Part shown: one piece after another, positions 1-9,730 of the stretch | Position numbering within the stretch: the first letter of the stretch is position 1 | Layout of the letters: each line of letters starts with the position of its first letter | NCBI GenBank assembly: GCA_963966185.1 | Contig: CAWZYM010000141.1 | Location: forward strand, 326,001-390,000 | Direction: 5' to 3' | Length of the DNA: 64,000 nt | Origin: Rhabditoides inermis | Taxonomy: Eukaryota > Nematoda > Chromadorea > Rhabditida > Rhabditidae | The notes under the pieces: generated by a model | What the model saw: the letters and a program-made list of their open reading frames with translations, nothing else | Told to the model about the DNA's origin: nothing | Database searches by the model: none | Made by a program: the position numbers and the translations under genes

Positions 1-16
1 AGAGAGAAATGTTGTA

Positions 17-259
17 ATGACTATATTGGACTATCATGGTCTTTTTGCAATTATTCCATCTCGTACTCGTGGCTCTCATGAATTTAGAATTGTTCCATCA
101 TTTGATCACACAGGCCGTACCAGCACTTTTTTAAGCAGAACCTTCGCAATATGGAATGCGCTTTCTCGTGACCTAATCTCCATCAATGATCCCTCTATCT
201 TCAAATCACAACTCTCTACATTAGATCTCATGCCACCTAGCAAATTGCGCAACCTATAG
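17..259 (+). pseudogene. Non-LTR retrotransposon ORF, C-terminal tail
   Basis: The plus-strand frame reads to a TAG at 257-259. Its end resembles the region after the reverse transcriptase in many LINE ORFs: an R-G-S-H-E-F-R-I-V-P stretch, a short variable part, then a T-F-L-S-R-T-F-A-I-W-N-A-L-S core and an F-K-S-Q-L block close to the stop. The R..F..R....WN.L signature is typical of the C-terminus of Jockey/CR1/RTE-like ORF2 proteins. No catalytic RT motif lies inside the window, so this is either the 3' end of an element running off the left edge or a 5'-truncated copy. It lies just upstream of an exon of the gene at 480-2190 in the same orientation, so it probably sits in an intron. The clade cannot be assigned from 80 residues. 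Confidence 0.6.
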
Positions 260-479
260 AGAGCTCTCCCCCCACTTCCTTTTCCATGTAATACTATGTG
301 ATTATGTTCGTGTTCAATATCATTGAAACCCCGTTTATACCTGCCGTTTGTATTGCTCACTTTTTGTTTATAATTGCGTTTTTTTCCATGTTATCGGTAA
401 TAATCCTATCTAACCTATCTAATGGACGCAACATTAGATGTTAGATTCTAGTGTAGAGTGTGATGATGTTTTTTTCCAG
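260..479 (+). other. LINE 3' UTR and intron end
   Basis: This stretch is AT-rich and non-coding, between the LINE-like stop codon and the splice acceptor (TTTTTTTCCAG, ending at 479) of the next exon. It has short repeated CTATCTAACC-like words near 408-420, which could mark the LINE 3' end. No exact end can be set. Confidence 0.35.
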
Positions 480-2190
480 GGCGATGCTGGCGGATGTGTG
501 CTGCGATCCGGTCTTCTACCTCAAAGAGGCGATCGAGTACCGCTACGTGCGGGTCGAGCAGGCTGTCGGAAAGGCTATCGCCAGCGATATGAGGTGAGGA
601 GGGAGGGATGAAGAGAGAGAGATAGAGAGAGAGAGAGAATGCCAGTGTTATTCAGCATCGACAAGAAGCTGTTCAAGAACGAGTGCTACGACACGTTCAG
701 TAAGCTGATGCAGGGTGAGTGTCTCTGTCTGTTCAGTGTTTGGATCTCTCGTTTATGTATGGATCTCTCGTTAATGTAACAAATTGTGAAAGCTACTTTC
801 CGATTCTAATGAATGCACATTGATTGAATTAGTGCCTGCGAACCATAACAATTGTACCAATGCAGTCGTGCGCGGCTACCTCTCCGAGAGTTGCAAGCTG
901 GACAGCCAGAGCGAGCAGCGCCTCTACACGGACATTGTCAGGTGGATTCGCGAGAATAAGCCGGCAGAGGATAGGACGGCGAGGTTAGGCGCGCGCGAGA
1001 GAGAGAAATGGGGAGGGAGGGTAGTTATTTGTCACTTTTCAGCCTGCTGTCACTGGTTCGGTTTGAGCTGCTCGACATCGAGTTCCTCGTGGACACTGTG
1101 GGAAAGGATGAGGTGGTGAGGGGACACCCGGAGAGCTTCCAGAGGATGTGGGCCATCGTGGGGGTGAGTGAGGGGGGGGGGAGGGAGGGAGGGAGAGAGA
1201 GAGAGAGATGTGTTTCCAGGCGAGGGCGAAGCGCGACCCGCCGTCTCTCACTGCCGCCGCCCTCTCTGACCGCACTCTCGGACAGTGCCTGTCGTCTGGC
1301 GCGCCGGCTGGTCTCTTCATCGCACCCGCGGCACTCGGCAAGCAGATCGAGGTACTCTCCCTCCCCCTCTCACTCTCTCTCCTTCTCTTCTAGAGCCTCA
1401 ATCGCGTTTCGCTCGTCCTCATTGTGCTCTGGAGCTGCCCCCGCCGCTGTATGAAGAAGGCAGCAGTCGCGCGGGAAGTGGCGGCCCGCTTCGGAGTCAC
1501 CCTGTGAGTCTCTCTATCTCTCTCTCTCTCCCTCCCTCGTATTTATGTATGTATGTATGTATGTATGTATGTATGTATGTATGTATGTATGTATGTATGT
1601 ATGTATGTATGTATGTATGTATGTATGTATGTATGTATGTATGTATGTATGTATGTATGTATGTATGTATGTATGTATGTATGTATGTATGTATGTATGT
1701 ATGTATGTATGTATGTATGTATGTATGTATGTATGTATGTATGTATGTATGTATGTATGTATGTATGTATGTATGTATGTATGTATGTATGTATGTATGT
1801 ATGTATGTATGTATGTATGTATGTATGTATGTATGTATGTATGTATGTATGTATGTATGTATGTATGTATGTATGTATGTATGTATGTATGTATGTGTGG
1901 AATCGTGATGGGAAAACATCGTTAGACATTGTATTCTAATTACAGTATAGCGTGTTCCATTATTGTTGTTGATAATGGAGAGTTGGACCAGCGTCTAAAA
2001 GACGAGAAAGAAGGAAGATGAGAGAGTACGAAAATGATTGAATTTCAGATCACGCTTCTGTCGAAGGCAGCGCGTGCCTCCTTTGCTCGCAGCATCTAGA
2101 GACTGGGCGGATGGAGAGAGGAGGGAGGAGGAGGCGTCCAGTGCGCGACATCGACATTCGAGATGCATCATATTTATAGATTATAGCTAG
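480..2190 (+). CDS. BACK-like domain protein, 3' exons (partial gene)
   Basis: Seven exons can be proposed from GT-AG sites and codon phase: 480-593, ~638-714, 866-983, 1043-1163, 1220-1351, 1394-1503 and 2049-2190. Phase is kept exactly from exon 2 through exon 6: GTC is split at 714/866, AGC at 983/1043, and two phase-0 junctions follow. Exons 3-4 read like a BACK domain: a G-Y-L-S-E stretch, S-E-Q-R-L-Y, an R-W-I-R-E-N segment, then L-L-S-L-V-R-F-E-L-L and E-F-L-V-D-T-V. BACK domains follow BTB domains in Cullin-3 adaptors, so a BTB domain may lie to the left of the window; none is visible here. No kelch repeats follow. The exon 2 acceptor is uncertain (646 breaks phase, 638 keeps it). The last exon reads to TAG 2188-2190 by strict phase, but another frame stops at 2097-2099. 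Introns are 28-545 bp. Exons are GC-rich, unlike the surroundings. Confidence 0.55.
1545..1897. repeat. (ATGT)n microsatellite, about 88 copies
   Basis: An essentially uninterrupted ATGT tract of about 353 bp in the last intron of the BACK-like gene. It follows a CT-rich run just after the splice donor at 1504. A 4 bp unit with no stop in some frames produces long false ORFs on both strands. Confidence 0.97.
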
Positions 2191-2986
2191 ATATTTCCTC
2201 ACCTACCTTTTTGAGCACGTCTAGGTGCACTGTACATGTATTTCTATAGAAGTTGTGACTAACGAATACATGTTTAATGAATACTGTCCCGATCACAAGC
2301 TTTGACAATTCGGCCGTGACGTCACGGCCCGGGCCGTGACATAGCGTGACATTGATTATATATCGTTACCTGATTAAACTAAAATTAAACCAACAACATC
2401 ATTAAACTCAGCATGCTTGATTTGTACGGAATGCACATTTTAATCGCATTTTCATGATTTAAATTGACACCCGGGTGTACATGTGAGAAACGATTTTCAG
2501 CTAAAAAGTAGCGGCTGTTATAGAAGTCACATTAAGTATAGATAAACGAACTTTCGGATTTATACCTATCTATATATTGTTGATCTGTATACAAAATATA
2601 ATCGTGAAGTTTATTACATTCATCTAGATATTTCGATGCAAAGTGGCTGTTTCAAATTGACATCTTTCGATCCGTACACTTTTCACGGGCTTAATGACGT
2701 CCGATCGGAATGAGATTTGCACCATTGAACTTCACATCTTTCACTTCATCTTATTATAATTTTGTTTCAGCATTTCGTTTTCATGATTTCCGCTATGTTT
2801 TCACACTCGAGTCTTGTTTCGAGAACCCAGTGCGAGAAGGGAGGGGGCGGGGCGTAGAGGAGTCGCGTCTCTCTGGCTGTGCCCTGCCACAGGCGGGCGA
2901 GACTGCGACGCGATAACACATCAGACTTCCCCACTTCAACTTCATGAATTCAAAATTTTTCAATCTGAAATTGTTCTCAGTTTGTC
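2191..2986. other. Non-coding intergenic stretch
   Basis: I see no gene here. It is AT-rich, with a GC-rich palindrome at 2312-2329 and a G-rich patch near 2835-2870. The 3' end of the BACK-like gene should lie in its first part, but I see no convincing canonical AATAAA. Confidence 0.4.
2312..2329. promoter_or_regulatory. Perfect palindrome containing a CRE
   Basis: GGCCGTGACGTCACGGCC is an 18 bp perfect palindrome with the cAMP-response-element octamer TGACGTCA at its centre. A half-site GGGCCGTGAC follows at once at 2331-2340, and another GTGAC lies within 20 bp. Known family: CREB/ATF bZIP sites. Whether it drives any promoter is unknown; no transcript start is visible. Confidence 0.4.
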
Positions 2987-3558
2987 ACAAACATTTAGAG
3001 CTTCAAAAAGAGGTCTCATAAGAACATAAGCAACTAACACTATGAAGTCCACGCTTTCAGACCAGTCTCGTTTGCGCACGGCGTTATTTGAGAAACCAGC
3101 CACGATTTTTGTTGCACTGTTTTTGTCTCGTTGAGACAAGTAAAATGACATCTTATTTTTGAAATTTGGATCATTTTGAACATATCCAGGAATTGCCACC
3201 CGGACTAATTGCCAGTTAAAGATGAGTGAATGCGCAAATCTACCTACTACTCCCTCTTTTATGGCTATTTCCCTTTGGCAAAATGTCGAGTCTTGGCATC
3301 AAGCCATGCCGCCACGCAGTCACTCATCTTGATAAGTCAGGGTGGCAATTCCTGGATGTGTTCAAAGTGGTCCAAATTTCAAAAATAAGATGTCATTTCA
3401 CTTGTCTCAACGAGACAAAAACAGTGCAACAAAAATCGTAGCTGGTTTCTCAAACAACGCCGTGCGCAAACGAGACTGGTCTGAAAGCGTGGACTTCATA
3501 GTGTTAGTTGCTTATGTTCTTATGAGACCTCTTTTTGAAGCTCTAAATATTTGTTGCT
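2987..3558. repeat. Foldback inverted repeat, arms ~215 bp
   Basis: The left arm (about 2987-3204) is the near-perfect reverse complement of the right arm (about 3340-3558), with only scattered mismatches. An inner 11 bp pair AAGATGAGTGA / TCACTCATCTT at about 3219 and 3321 extends the stem, leaving a loop of roughly 90 nt. Both arms carry the same ~60-residue open frame, reading outward on opposite strands, as expected from duplicated DNA. It could be a foldback or MITE-type element, or a hairpin transcript source. No transposase is seen, and I did not identify a target duplication. Confidence 0.75.
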
Positions 3559-3675
3559 TTATTTTTATTATGCCGCGTTGTTGACTGCAGTCGGGATAGA
3601 TGTCCGGGTCGGCGTTTTCTTACAAACAAATACCATGAACCGGCAACAATGCCGAGCATTTCGCGACTTTACAAA

Positions 3676-3903
3676 CAGACAGACATCATACACACCACGC
3701 TTTATCCCTTCTTCCTCTACTCGAACAACAGTGACATGACCACTCCTCCTCTCCTCTCCCTATACTATAATGAGAGTGTAAGACAGACAGACAGACAGAC
3801 ATCATACACACCACGCTTTATCCCTTCTTCCTCTACTCGAACAACAGTGACATGACCACTCCTCCTCTCCCCTCCTCTCCCTATACTATAATGAGAGTGT
3901 AAG
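3676..3903 (+). repeat. Two monomers of the ~120 bp (GACA)-containing satellite
   Basis: Two copies of the monomer that dominates the window: a (GACA)n run, CATCATACACACCACGC, TTTATCCCTTCTTCCTCTAC, TCGAACAACAGTGACATG, a CCTCCTCTCC pair and TATAATGAGAGTGTAA. It is separated from the array at 8012 by Gypsy-2 and about 400 bp of other sequence. Confidence 0.95.
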
Positions 3904-3999
3904 ACATACAGACAGAGTTCAGAGTTCAGAGGTTTATCCGGAATCGTTATATCTGTACATGACATTGCAATCACAACAATATGAATAGAAGCATGCAGT
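3904..3999. other. Left flank of Gypsy-2
   Basis: A short non-satellite stretch that, before Gypsy-2 inserted, was continuous with 7711-8011. It ends in CAGT (3996-3999), the left copy of the target duplication. A GAGGTTTATCCGG word here also occurs in the Gypsy-2 LTR, possibly by chance or from an older fragment. Confidence 0.6.
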
Positions 4000-4275
4000 T
4001 GCGGTGCTCTATGGTGTAGCGGCGAGCTCGTGAATACTCCACAGTCCGCAAGTAGTAAATACCCAAGCCACGGGTCAGCTTCACCCGTGGGAGTCGTAGT
4101 GGCTCCGCAAGGTAGAGCCCTGGTTCCCCTCAGATAACCAACATTATAGAAAGAGGTTTATCCGGCCAGGGCCACCACACAACTGGCGATGGGGGCGCGC
4201 TGGCCAGCCACGCCCCCTCGCTCTCTCATCCTAGATATGATCCTACGCGGGGGATTAGCGGGGGTGAGTATCGCA
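4000..4275 (-). repeat. Gypsy-2 3' LTR
   Basis: 276 bp, plus-strand ends TGCGGTGC...GTATCGCA, identical by eye to 7435-7710. On the minus strand it starts TGCGATAC, directly after the polypurine tract. Confidence 0.95.
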
Positions 4276-4291
4276 TCCCCCCCTTCCGACA
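4276..4291 (-). other. Gypsy-2 polypurine tract
   Basis: Minus strand reads GTCGGAAGGGGGGGA just before the LTR start. A purine run touching the 3' LTR is the expected plus-strand DNA primer site. Confidence 0.8.
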
Positions 4292-4591
4292 AGAAAGGCG
4301 CCCTCGGCTTTCAAATACATAGAGTAAAAATACAAAATACACACAAAATAGTACAAAAACGAACTCATCAATATAAAATAACTCAGCATCACAAATCATA
4401 CAATTCACACAATGTATGTACACAATAATCACTTCCTCTTCTTAGCTAGCCTAGCAGATCGCCGCACGAAGACTCTTCTTTCCGCGGCTCCCTTCCCGGC
4501 TCCGGTATCTGCATCCGACGACGTCCTCGTCGCTTCTCCAGCAGCATCCGTTGCTCCCGGGGCGGCTCCAGCGGAGGCGTCGTCGTCTCCC
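4292..4591. other. Gypsy-2 3' non-coding part
   Basis: Between the integrase remnant and the polypurine tract: an AT-rich stretch (4315-4440), then a GC-rich one to 4591. I see no recognisable protein domain here and no envelope-like gene. Confidence 0.4.
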
Positions 4592-5050
4592 TCAGCTCCT
4601 CCAGTGGCTGGCGACTGCTGCTTCTCCTGTGCAGCTCGCGTCTTCTGTCGTACGGCAATTGCTGTTGGCCTCCTGGTTATACGCTGTCGTCGTGTTGTGC
4701 TTCACTCCAAGCTGGCACATGGACGAAACGAATTTGGTCGAAGTGAAGTTCGCTCCACGGTCGCTGACGAGAGTCTCCGGAAACCCTAGTACAGTGAAGA
4801 CGCGGTCGATGAGCACGTTGATAACGTTCTCAGTCTTCTGGTCGGCAATCGGTACGGCTGTGGCCCATCTCGAGAACGCGTCAACGGCAACGAGGATGAA
4901 CCGGTGGCCCTCTCGAGTGACTTGTAGCGGGCCGATGACGTCGACATGTAGGCGATGCATCTCACGGGCGGCCAGCGGGAACTCTCCGAGTGGCTCCTTC
5001 CCGATGAATGCCGCCAGTCTTGGGTCGATCCTTCCGACGCTTCCCCGCAA
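4592..5050 (-). pseudogene. Integrase core fragment of Gypsy-2
   Basis: The minus-strand frame holds an integrase catalytic-core fragment: H-V-D-V-I-G-P-L with the first Asp, then R-F-I-L-V-A-V-D-A-F-S-R-W, then L-V-S-D-R-G-A-N-F with the second Asp. After A-Y-N-Q the usual N-G-x-x-E-R segment with the catalytic Glu is replaced by unrelated residues, so the DDE triad is incomplete. The N-terminal HHCC zinc finger is absent: the core follows a remnant of RT almost directly. This is a deletion derivative and cannot be an active integrase. Confidence 0.85.
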
Positions 5051-5290
5051 TTTCGTCCACGGCGTCGTCGACGCGTGGCATCGAATACGCTGTCTTCTCG
5101 GTGATGGCGTTCAGCGCGCGGTAGTCCTGGACGATCCGGTGCGTCCCGTCCTTCTTCTTGACGAGCCGTATAGGTGATGAAAACGGCGAGTCGCTCGGTG
5201 CGATGATGCCATTGAGCATCTCGTCCAACTGCCTCTGCACCTCCTGACGCAGCTCTCCGGGTATCCTTGGTACTCGGCTGGCGGGTCGTA
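5041..5290 (-). pseudogene. Reverse transcriptase N-terminal fragment of Gypsy-2
   Basis: The minus-strand frame reads through R-Q-E-V-Q-R-Q-L-D-E-M-L, then G-I-I-A-P-S-D-S-P-F-S-S-P-I, L-V-K-K-K-D-G, D-Y-R-A-L-N-A-I-T and M-P-R-V-D-D-A-V-D-E-I-A-G. This is the fingers part of Ty3/Gypsy RT (motifs 1 and 2). The palm with the catalytic Asp residues (motif A and YxDD) is missing. At about 5041-5050 the sequence passes to the integrase core in another frame, marking an internal deletion of RT palm, RNase H and integrase zinc finger. Confidence 0.85.
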
Positions 5291-5296
5291 GACGGC

Positions 5297-6090
5297 CTGA
5301 CGGCGGCACGGCGGCGACATACAGCACGGCGGCGGCAGACGGCACGGCGGCGACATACAGCACGGCGGCGGCAGACGGCACGGCGGCGACAGACAGCACG
5401 GCGGCGGCAGATGGCACGGCGGCGACAAACAGCACGGCGGCGGCAAACGGCACGGCGGCGATATACTGCACGGCGGCTGCAGACGGCACGGCGGCGATAT
5501 ACAGCACGGCGGCGACATACAGCACGGCGGTTGCAGACGGCACGGCGGCGGCACGGCGGCGTCATACATCACGGCGGCTGCAGACGGCACGGCGGCGATA
5601 TACAGCACGGCGGCGACATACAGCACGGCGGCGGCAGATGGCACGGCGGCGACAAACAGCACGGCGGCGGCAGACGGCACGGCGGCGACAGACAGCACGG
5701 CGGCGGCAGATGGCACGGCGGCGACAAACAGCACGGCGGCGGCAAACGGCACGGCGGCGATATACTGCACGGCGGCTGCAGACGGCACGGCGGCGATATA
5801 CAGCACGGCGGCGACATACAGCACGGCGGTTGCAGACGGCACGGCGGCGGCACGGCGGCGTCATACATCACGGCGGCTGCAGACGGCACGGCGGCGATAT
5901 ACAGCACGGCGGCGACATACAGCACGGCGGCGGCAGATGGCACGGCGGCGACAAACAGCACGGCGGCGGCAAACGGCACGGCGGCGATATACTGCACGGC
6001 GGCTGCAGACGGCACGGCGGCGATATACAGCACGGCGGCGACATACAGCACGGCGGTTGCAGACGGCACGGCGGCGGCACGGCGGCGTCT
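5297..6090. repeat. GC-rich 18 bp minisatellite inside Gypsy-2
   Basis: About 44 units of 18 bp built on CACGGCGGCGGCAGACGG and CACGGCGGCGACATACAG. A longer pattern with GTCATACATCACGG recurs 299 bp apart (about 5560 and 5859), and a related block ends the tract. No unit holds a stop in several frames on either strand, so long ORFs appear everywhere. One minus-strand frame (A-V-P-S-A-A-A-V-L-Y-V-A-type repeats) runs without a stop into the RT fragment at 5290. Confidence 0.93.
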
Positions 6091-7416
6091 GGAGTGTCTG
6101 CGCAGCTTCTCGAAACAGCTGATCAGTCCGGCCGCGTCCGGGTGGTCAATCCGGGGTCGTTGTCCCTGCAATGAGGAACCGAGACACGCTCAAATTCCTC
6201 ATGCGGGAGGAGACAGACCAAAGTAATCACGCGCGACCACGAACTGCGAGTCAAAGAAAGATTCAATGCGGTCTATGGGGGGAAGATGGGGAAATACATA
6301 TGCGCTCGGAAATGTTGGTCCCTCGTCTATCGACGTCTCTCTAGGCCGAGTTTCCATTATTCTCGTTTCGCGCGGGGATTTGCATATATGCCTAATTACC
6401 CCGGGGGGATAAAGAGAGAGTGTGGGTTGATGGGAGGGAGAGAGAAAGAGAGTGCGCGAGAGAAAGGAAACCAGATGGCCCACATGATTGCAAATCTCCT
6501 ACACATGCATGCCCTTTTCGCGCACTCGTCAATACAAGAGAGATTATTACGAAGAGAGTGTAGAGAGTGTCAGAGAAATGGGTTACGGTAGGTGAGAAAA
6601 TGGAGAAAGAGGAGGGGTATACAATAGCTGTTGTAGCGGTGAAAAATTACAAGTTCAGAAAAATTGAGATAACGACGAAAAGGGGGAGGTTAGAAAAGAG
6701 GATTTGGGACAACATATAAGCGACATAAATAATAAATTGAAAACAAGCGATAATAGACCAGGGAGAGAATAAGGGAGGAATGACAGCGCATGAACAACAA
6801 TGATAAAATGCAGTATACTGTGTCTCCTGCCTGCAACGATACGCGCGAGTTGACAAGGCTCACGCGAATGCAAGACAGTGACTGCGTGGTCGCGCGGATC
6901 CAAGAAAGGAATGCAAATACAATCCTTGAGGACTACATTCCGAACACATTATCAAGCGCGCCAATGTTATGGTTGAAAATTATGAATAATAATTAAATAT
7001 TAAAATGAATGGTGTGAAAAAAAGAATTTTAGAAATATAATATGAGAAGCGCTTGATACTGCATTGGAACTGAGACCATATTATAGCACATCAAAAGGAA
7101 TAGGAAGGTACAGTGCTATAACAAGACAATGAGAGACAAAAAGAGAAATGGGGAAACACTGGAACGGAACCAACTCATCTGGATCAATTGTCCGGCCGGA
7201 TCCAGGCATACCCGGGGAGTCTCAGCTTCTCCCGGGAGTCCACTTGCAAACCGGCCTCCGCTCTGCGAAAAGGGAGTGGTAGGTGAGGCGGGATACAAGA
7301 ATAAGCCGGCGTCGGTCCGTCGCGAGTGTCAGCGGTTAAGTAGTCAGGGGCAATACAGTTAGCGATGCTCGCCGAGGTGGGCCAGTCCGGGCGCTGACCT
7401 CGGCGAGTGACTGCAG
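6091..7416. other. Gypsy-2 leader, no recognisable gene
   Basis: The region between the primer-binding site and the minisatellite. It has GA-rich runs (about 6410-6620), an AT-rich middle and no domain I recognise. A minus-strand frame ending in the minisatellite (6171 downward) may be a gag remnant, but it has only ~30 non-repeat residues and starts at TTG. This is leader or decayed gag. Confidence 0.45.
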
Positions 7417-7434
7417 AGCTTTGGTGAACCTCCA
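7417..7434 (-). other. Gypsy-2 primer-binding site
   Basis: Minus strand reads TGGAGGTTCACCAAAGCT directly after the 5' LTR. It starts with TGG, the complement of a tRNA 3' CCA. The matching tRNA would end in GGTGAACCTCCA; I do not name it. Confidence 0.75.
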
Positions 7435-7710
7435 TGCGGTGCTCTATGGTGTAGCGGCGAGCTCGTGAATACTCCACAGTCCGCAAGTAGTAAATACCCA
7501 AGCCACGGGTCAGCTTCACCCGTGGGAGTCGTAGTGGCTCCGCAAGGTAGAGCCCTGGTTCCCCTCAGATAACCAACATTATAGAAAGAGGTTTATCCGG
7601 CCAGGGCCACCACACAACTGGCGATGGGGGCGCGCTGGCCAGCCACGCCCCCTCGCTCTCTCATCCTAGATATGATCCTACGCGGGGGATTAGCGGGGGT
7701 GAGTATCGCA
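7435..7710 (-). repeat. Gypsy-2 5' LTR
   Basis: 276 bp copy of 4000-4275 with no difference seen by eye, followed by the target duplication CAGT at 7711-7714. Confidence 0.95.
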
Positions 7711-8011
7711 CAGTAGGGCCAAGATCTTGGTAGGCTAACGCCGGGGGAATACAGTTTAGCAATCAAGGTTAGTGGTGGACGACGATTCTTGATCGATACT
7801 CAGTCGATACTTGATCGCTAATCAGCCCAATCCATTCGAGTACGATGGTAGGTGGATAGGCTCCGGTAGTTCCTTTGCTCCCACGTAGTCGCATGTATCT
7901 CCTCGAGCCAGTAGTACTGCATCCTCGTGAGCTTCTGCATCGCCTTGCTCAAGGGTACTCGCGCAGGATCATTTAGTCGAACCGATTGCACAGCGCGGAG
8001 AAAGAAGAAAA
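7711..8011. other. Unassigned stretch between Gypsy-2 and satellite
   Basis: About 300 bp of moderate-GC sequence that is neither satellite nor LTR. On the minus strand a frame runs from the satellite to a TAG near 7818-7820 and gives about 55 residues with a K-L-T-R-M-Q-Y-Y-W-L-E-E motif. The composition looks protein-like, but I recognise no family. It may be a fragment of an older mobile element. Confidence 0.35.
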
Positions 8012-8253
8012 AGACAGACAGACAGACAGACATCATACACACCACGCTTTATCCCTTCTTCCTCTACTCGAACAACAGTGACATGGCCACTCCTCCTCTC
8101 CCCTCCTCTCCCTATACTATAATGAGAGTGTAAGACAGACAGACAGACAGACATCATACACACCACGCTTTATCCCTTCTTCCTCTACTCGAACAACAGT
8201 GACATGGCCACTCCTCCTCTCCCCTCCTCTCCCTATACTATAATGAGAGTGTA

Positions 8254-8298
<45 letters not shown>

Positions 8299-9729
8299 TC
8301 ATACACACCACGCTTTATCCGTTCTTCCTCTACTCGAACAACAGTGACATGGCCACTCCTCCTCTCCCCTCCTCTCCCTATACTATAATGAGAGTGTAAG
8401 ACAGACAGACAGACAGACATCATACACACCACGCTTTATCCCTTCTTCCTCTACTCGAACAACAGTGACATGACCACTCCTCCTCTCCCCTCCTCTCCCT
8501 ATACTATGATGAGAGTGTAAGACAGACAGACAGACAGACAGGCATCATACACACCACGCTTTATCCCTTCTTCCTCTACTCGAACAACAGTGACATGACC
8601 ACTCCTCCTCTCCCCTCCTCTCCCTATACTATAATGAGAGTGTAAGACAGACAGACAGACAGACATCATACACACCACGCTTTATCCCTTCTTCCTCTAC
8701 TCGAACAACAGTGACATGGCAACTCATCCTCTCCCCTCCTCTCCCTATACTATGATGAGAGTGTAAGACAGACAGACAGACAGACATCATACACACCACG
8801 CTTTATCCCTTCTTCCTCTACTCGAACAACAGTGACATGACCACTCCTCCTCTCCCCTCCTCTCCCTATACTATAATGAGAGTGTAAGACAGACAGACAG
8901 ACAGACATCATACACACCACGCTTTATTCCTTCTTCCTCTACTCGAACAACAGTGACATGACCACTCCTTCTCTCCCCTCCTCTCCCTATACTATGATGA
9001 GAGTGTAAGACAGACAGACAGACAGACATCATACACACCACGCTTTATCCCTTCTTCCTCTACTCGAACAACAGTGACATGACCACTCCTCCTCTCCCCT
9101 CCTCTTCCTATACTATAATGAGAGTGTAAGACAGACAGACAGACAGACATCATACACACCACGCTTTATTCCTTCTTCCTCTACTCGAACAACAGTGACA
9201 TGGCCACTCCTCCTCTCCCCTCCTCTCCCTATATTATAATGAGAGTGTAAGACAGACAGACAGACAGACATCATACACACCACGCTTTATCCCTTCTTCC
9301 TCTACTCGAACAACAGTGACATGACCACTCCTCCTCTCCCCTCCTCTCCCTATACTATAATGAGAGTGTAAGACAGACAGACTGACAGACATCATACACA
9401 CCACGCTTTATCCCTTTTTCCTCGACTCGAACAACAGTGACATGACCACTCCTCCTCTCCCCTCCTCTCCATATACTATAATGAGAGTGTAAGACAGACA
9501 GACAGACAGACATCATACACACCACGCTTTATCCCTTCTTCCTCTACTCGAACAACAGTGACATGACCACTCCTCCTCTCCCCTCCTCTCCCTATAGTAT
9601 AATGAGAGTGTAAGACAGACAGACAGGCAGACAGACAGACATCATACACACCACGCTTTATCCCTTCTTCCTCTACTCGAACAACAGTGACATGACCACT
9701 CCTCCTCTCCCCTCCTCTCCCTATACTAT
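8012..9729 (+). repeat. ~120 bp satellite array, left segment
   Basis: About 14 head-to-tail monomers. Most have the long CT-rich part (two CCTCCTCTCC copies) and TATACTATAATGAG; one near 8250-8297 has an expanded GACA run of about 11 units. The last monomer is cut by Gypsy-1 at CTATACTATA (9721-9730). Before that insertion it was continuous with the array at 24789. Confidence 0.96.
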
Positions 9730-9730
9730 A

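Larger units (their letters stand above)
4000..7710 (-). mobile_element. Gypsy-2: deleted Ty3/Gypsy-type LTR retrotransposon
   Basis: The element is bounded by two 276 bp direct LTRs (4000-4275 and 7435-7710) with TG...CA ends, flanked by a 4 bp duplication CAGT (3996-3999 and 7711-7714). Read on the minus strand: 5' LTR (right), primer-binding site beginning TGG right after it, a ~1.3 kb leader, a GC-rich minisatellite, an RT fragment, an integrase fragment, a polypurine tract and the 3' LTR (left). Gag, protease, most of RT, RNase H and the integrase zinc finger are missing, so it cannot have moved on its own proteins. LTR copies look identical by eye, so the insertion is recent and was probably mobilised in trans. 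Confidence 0.92.

Noticed and set aside
1285..1939. ORFs of M-Y-V-C or H-T-Y-I repeats on both strands
   Set aside because: Direct translation of the ATGT microsatellite in an intron.
2960..3584. Pair of conserved ~60-residue proteins on opposite strands
   Set aside because: They come from the two arms of one inverted repeat, so identity reflects duplicated DNA; there is no domain or codon evidence.
4962..6226. Long ORFs of R-R-R-Q-T-A, P-P-C-C or A-V-P-S-A repeats
   Set aside because: Produced by the stop-free 18 bp GC-rich repeat. Only the frame entering the RT fragment is of interest, and I do not call it a gene.
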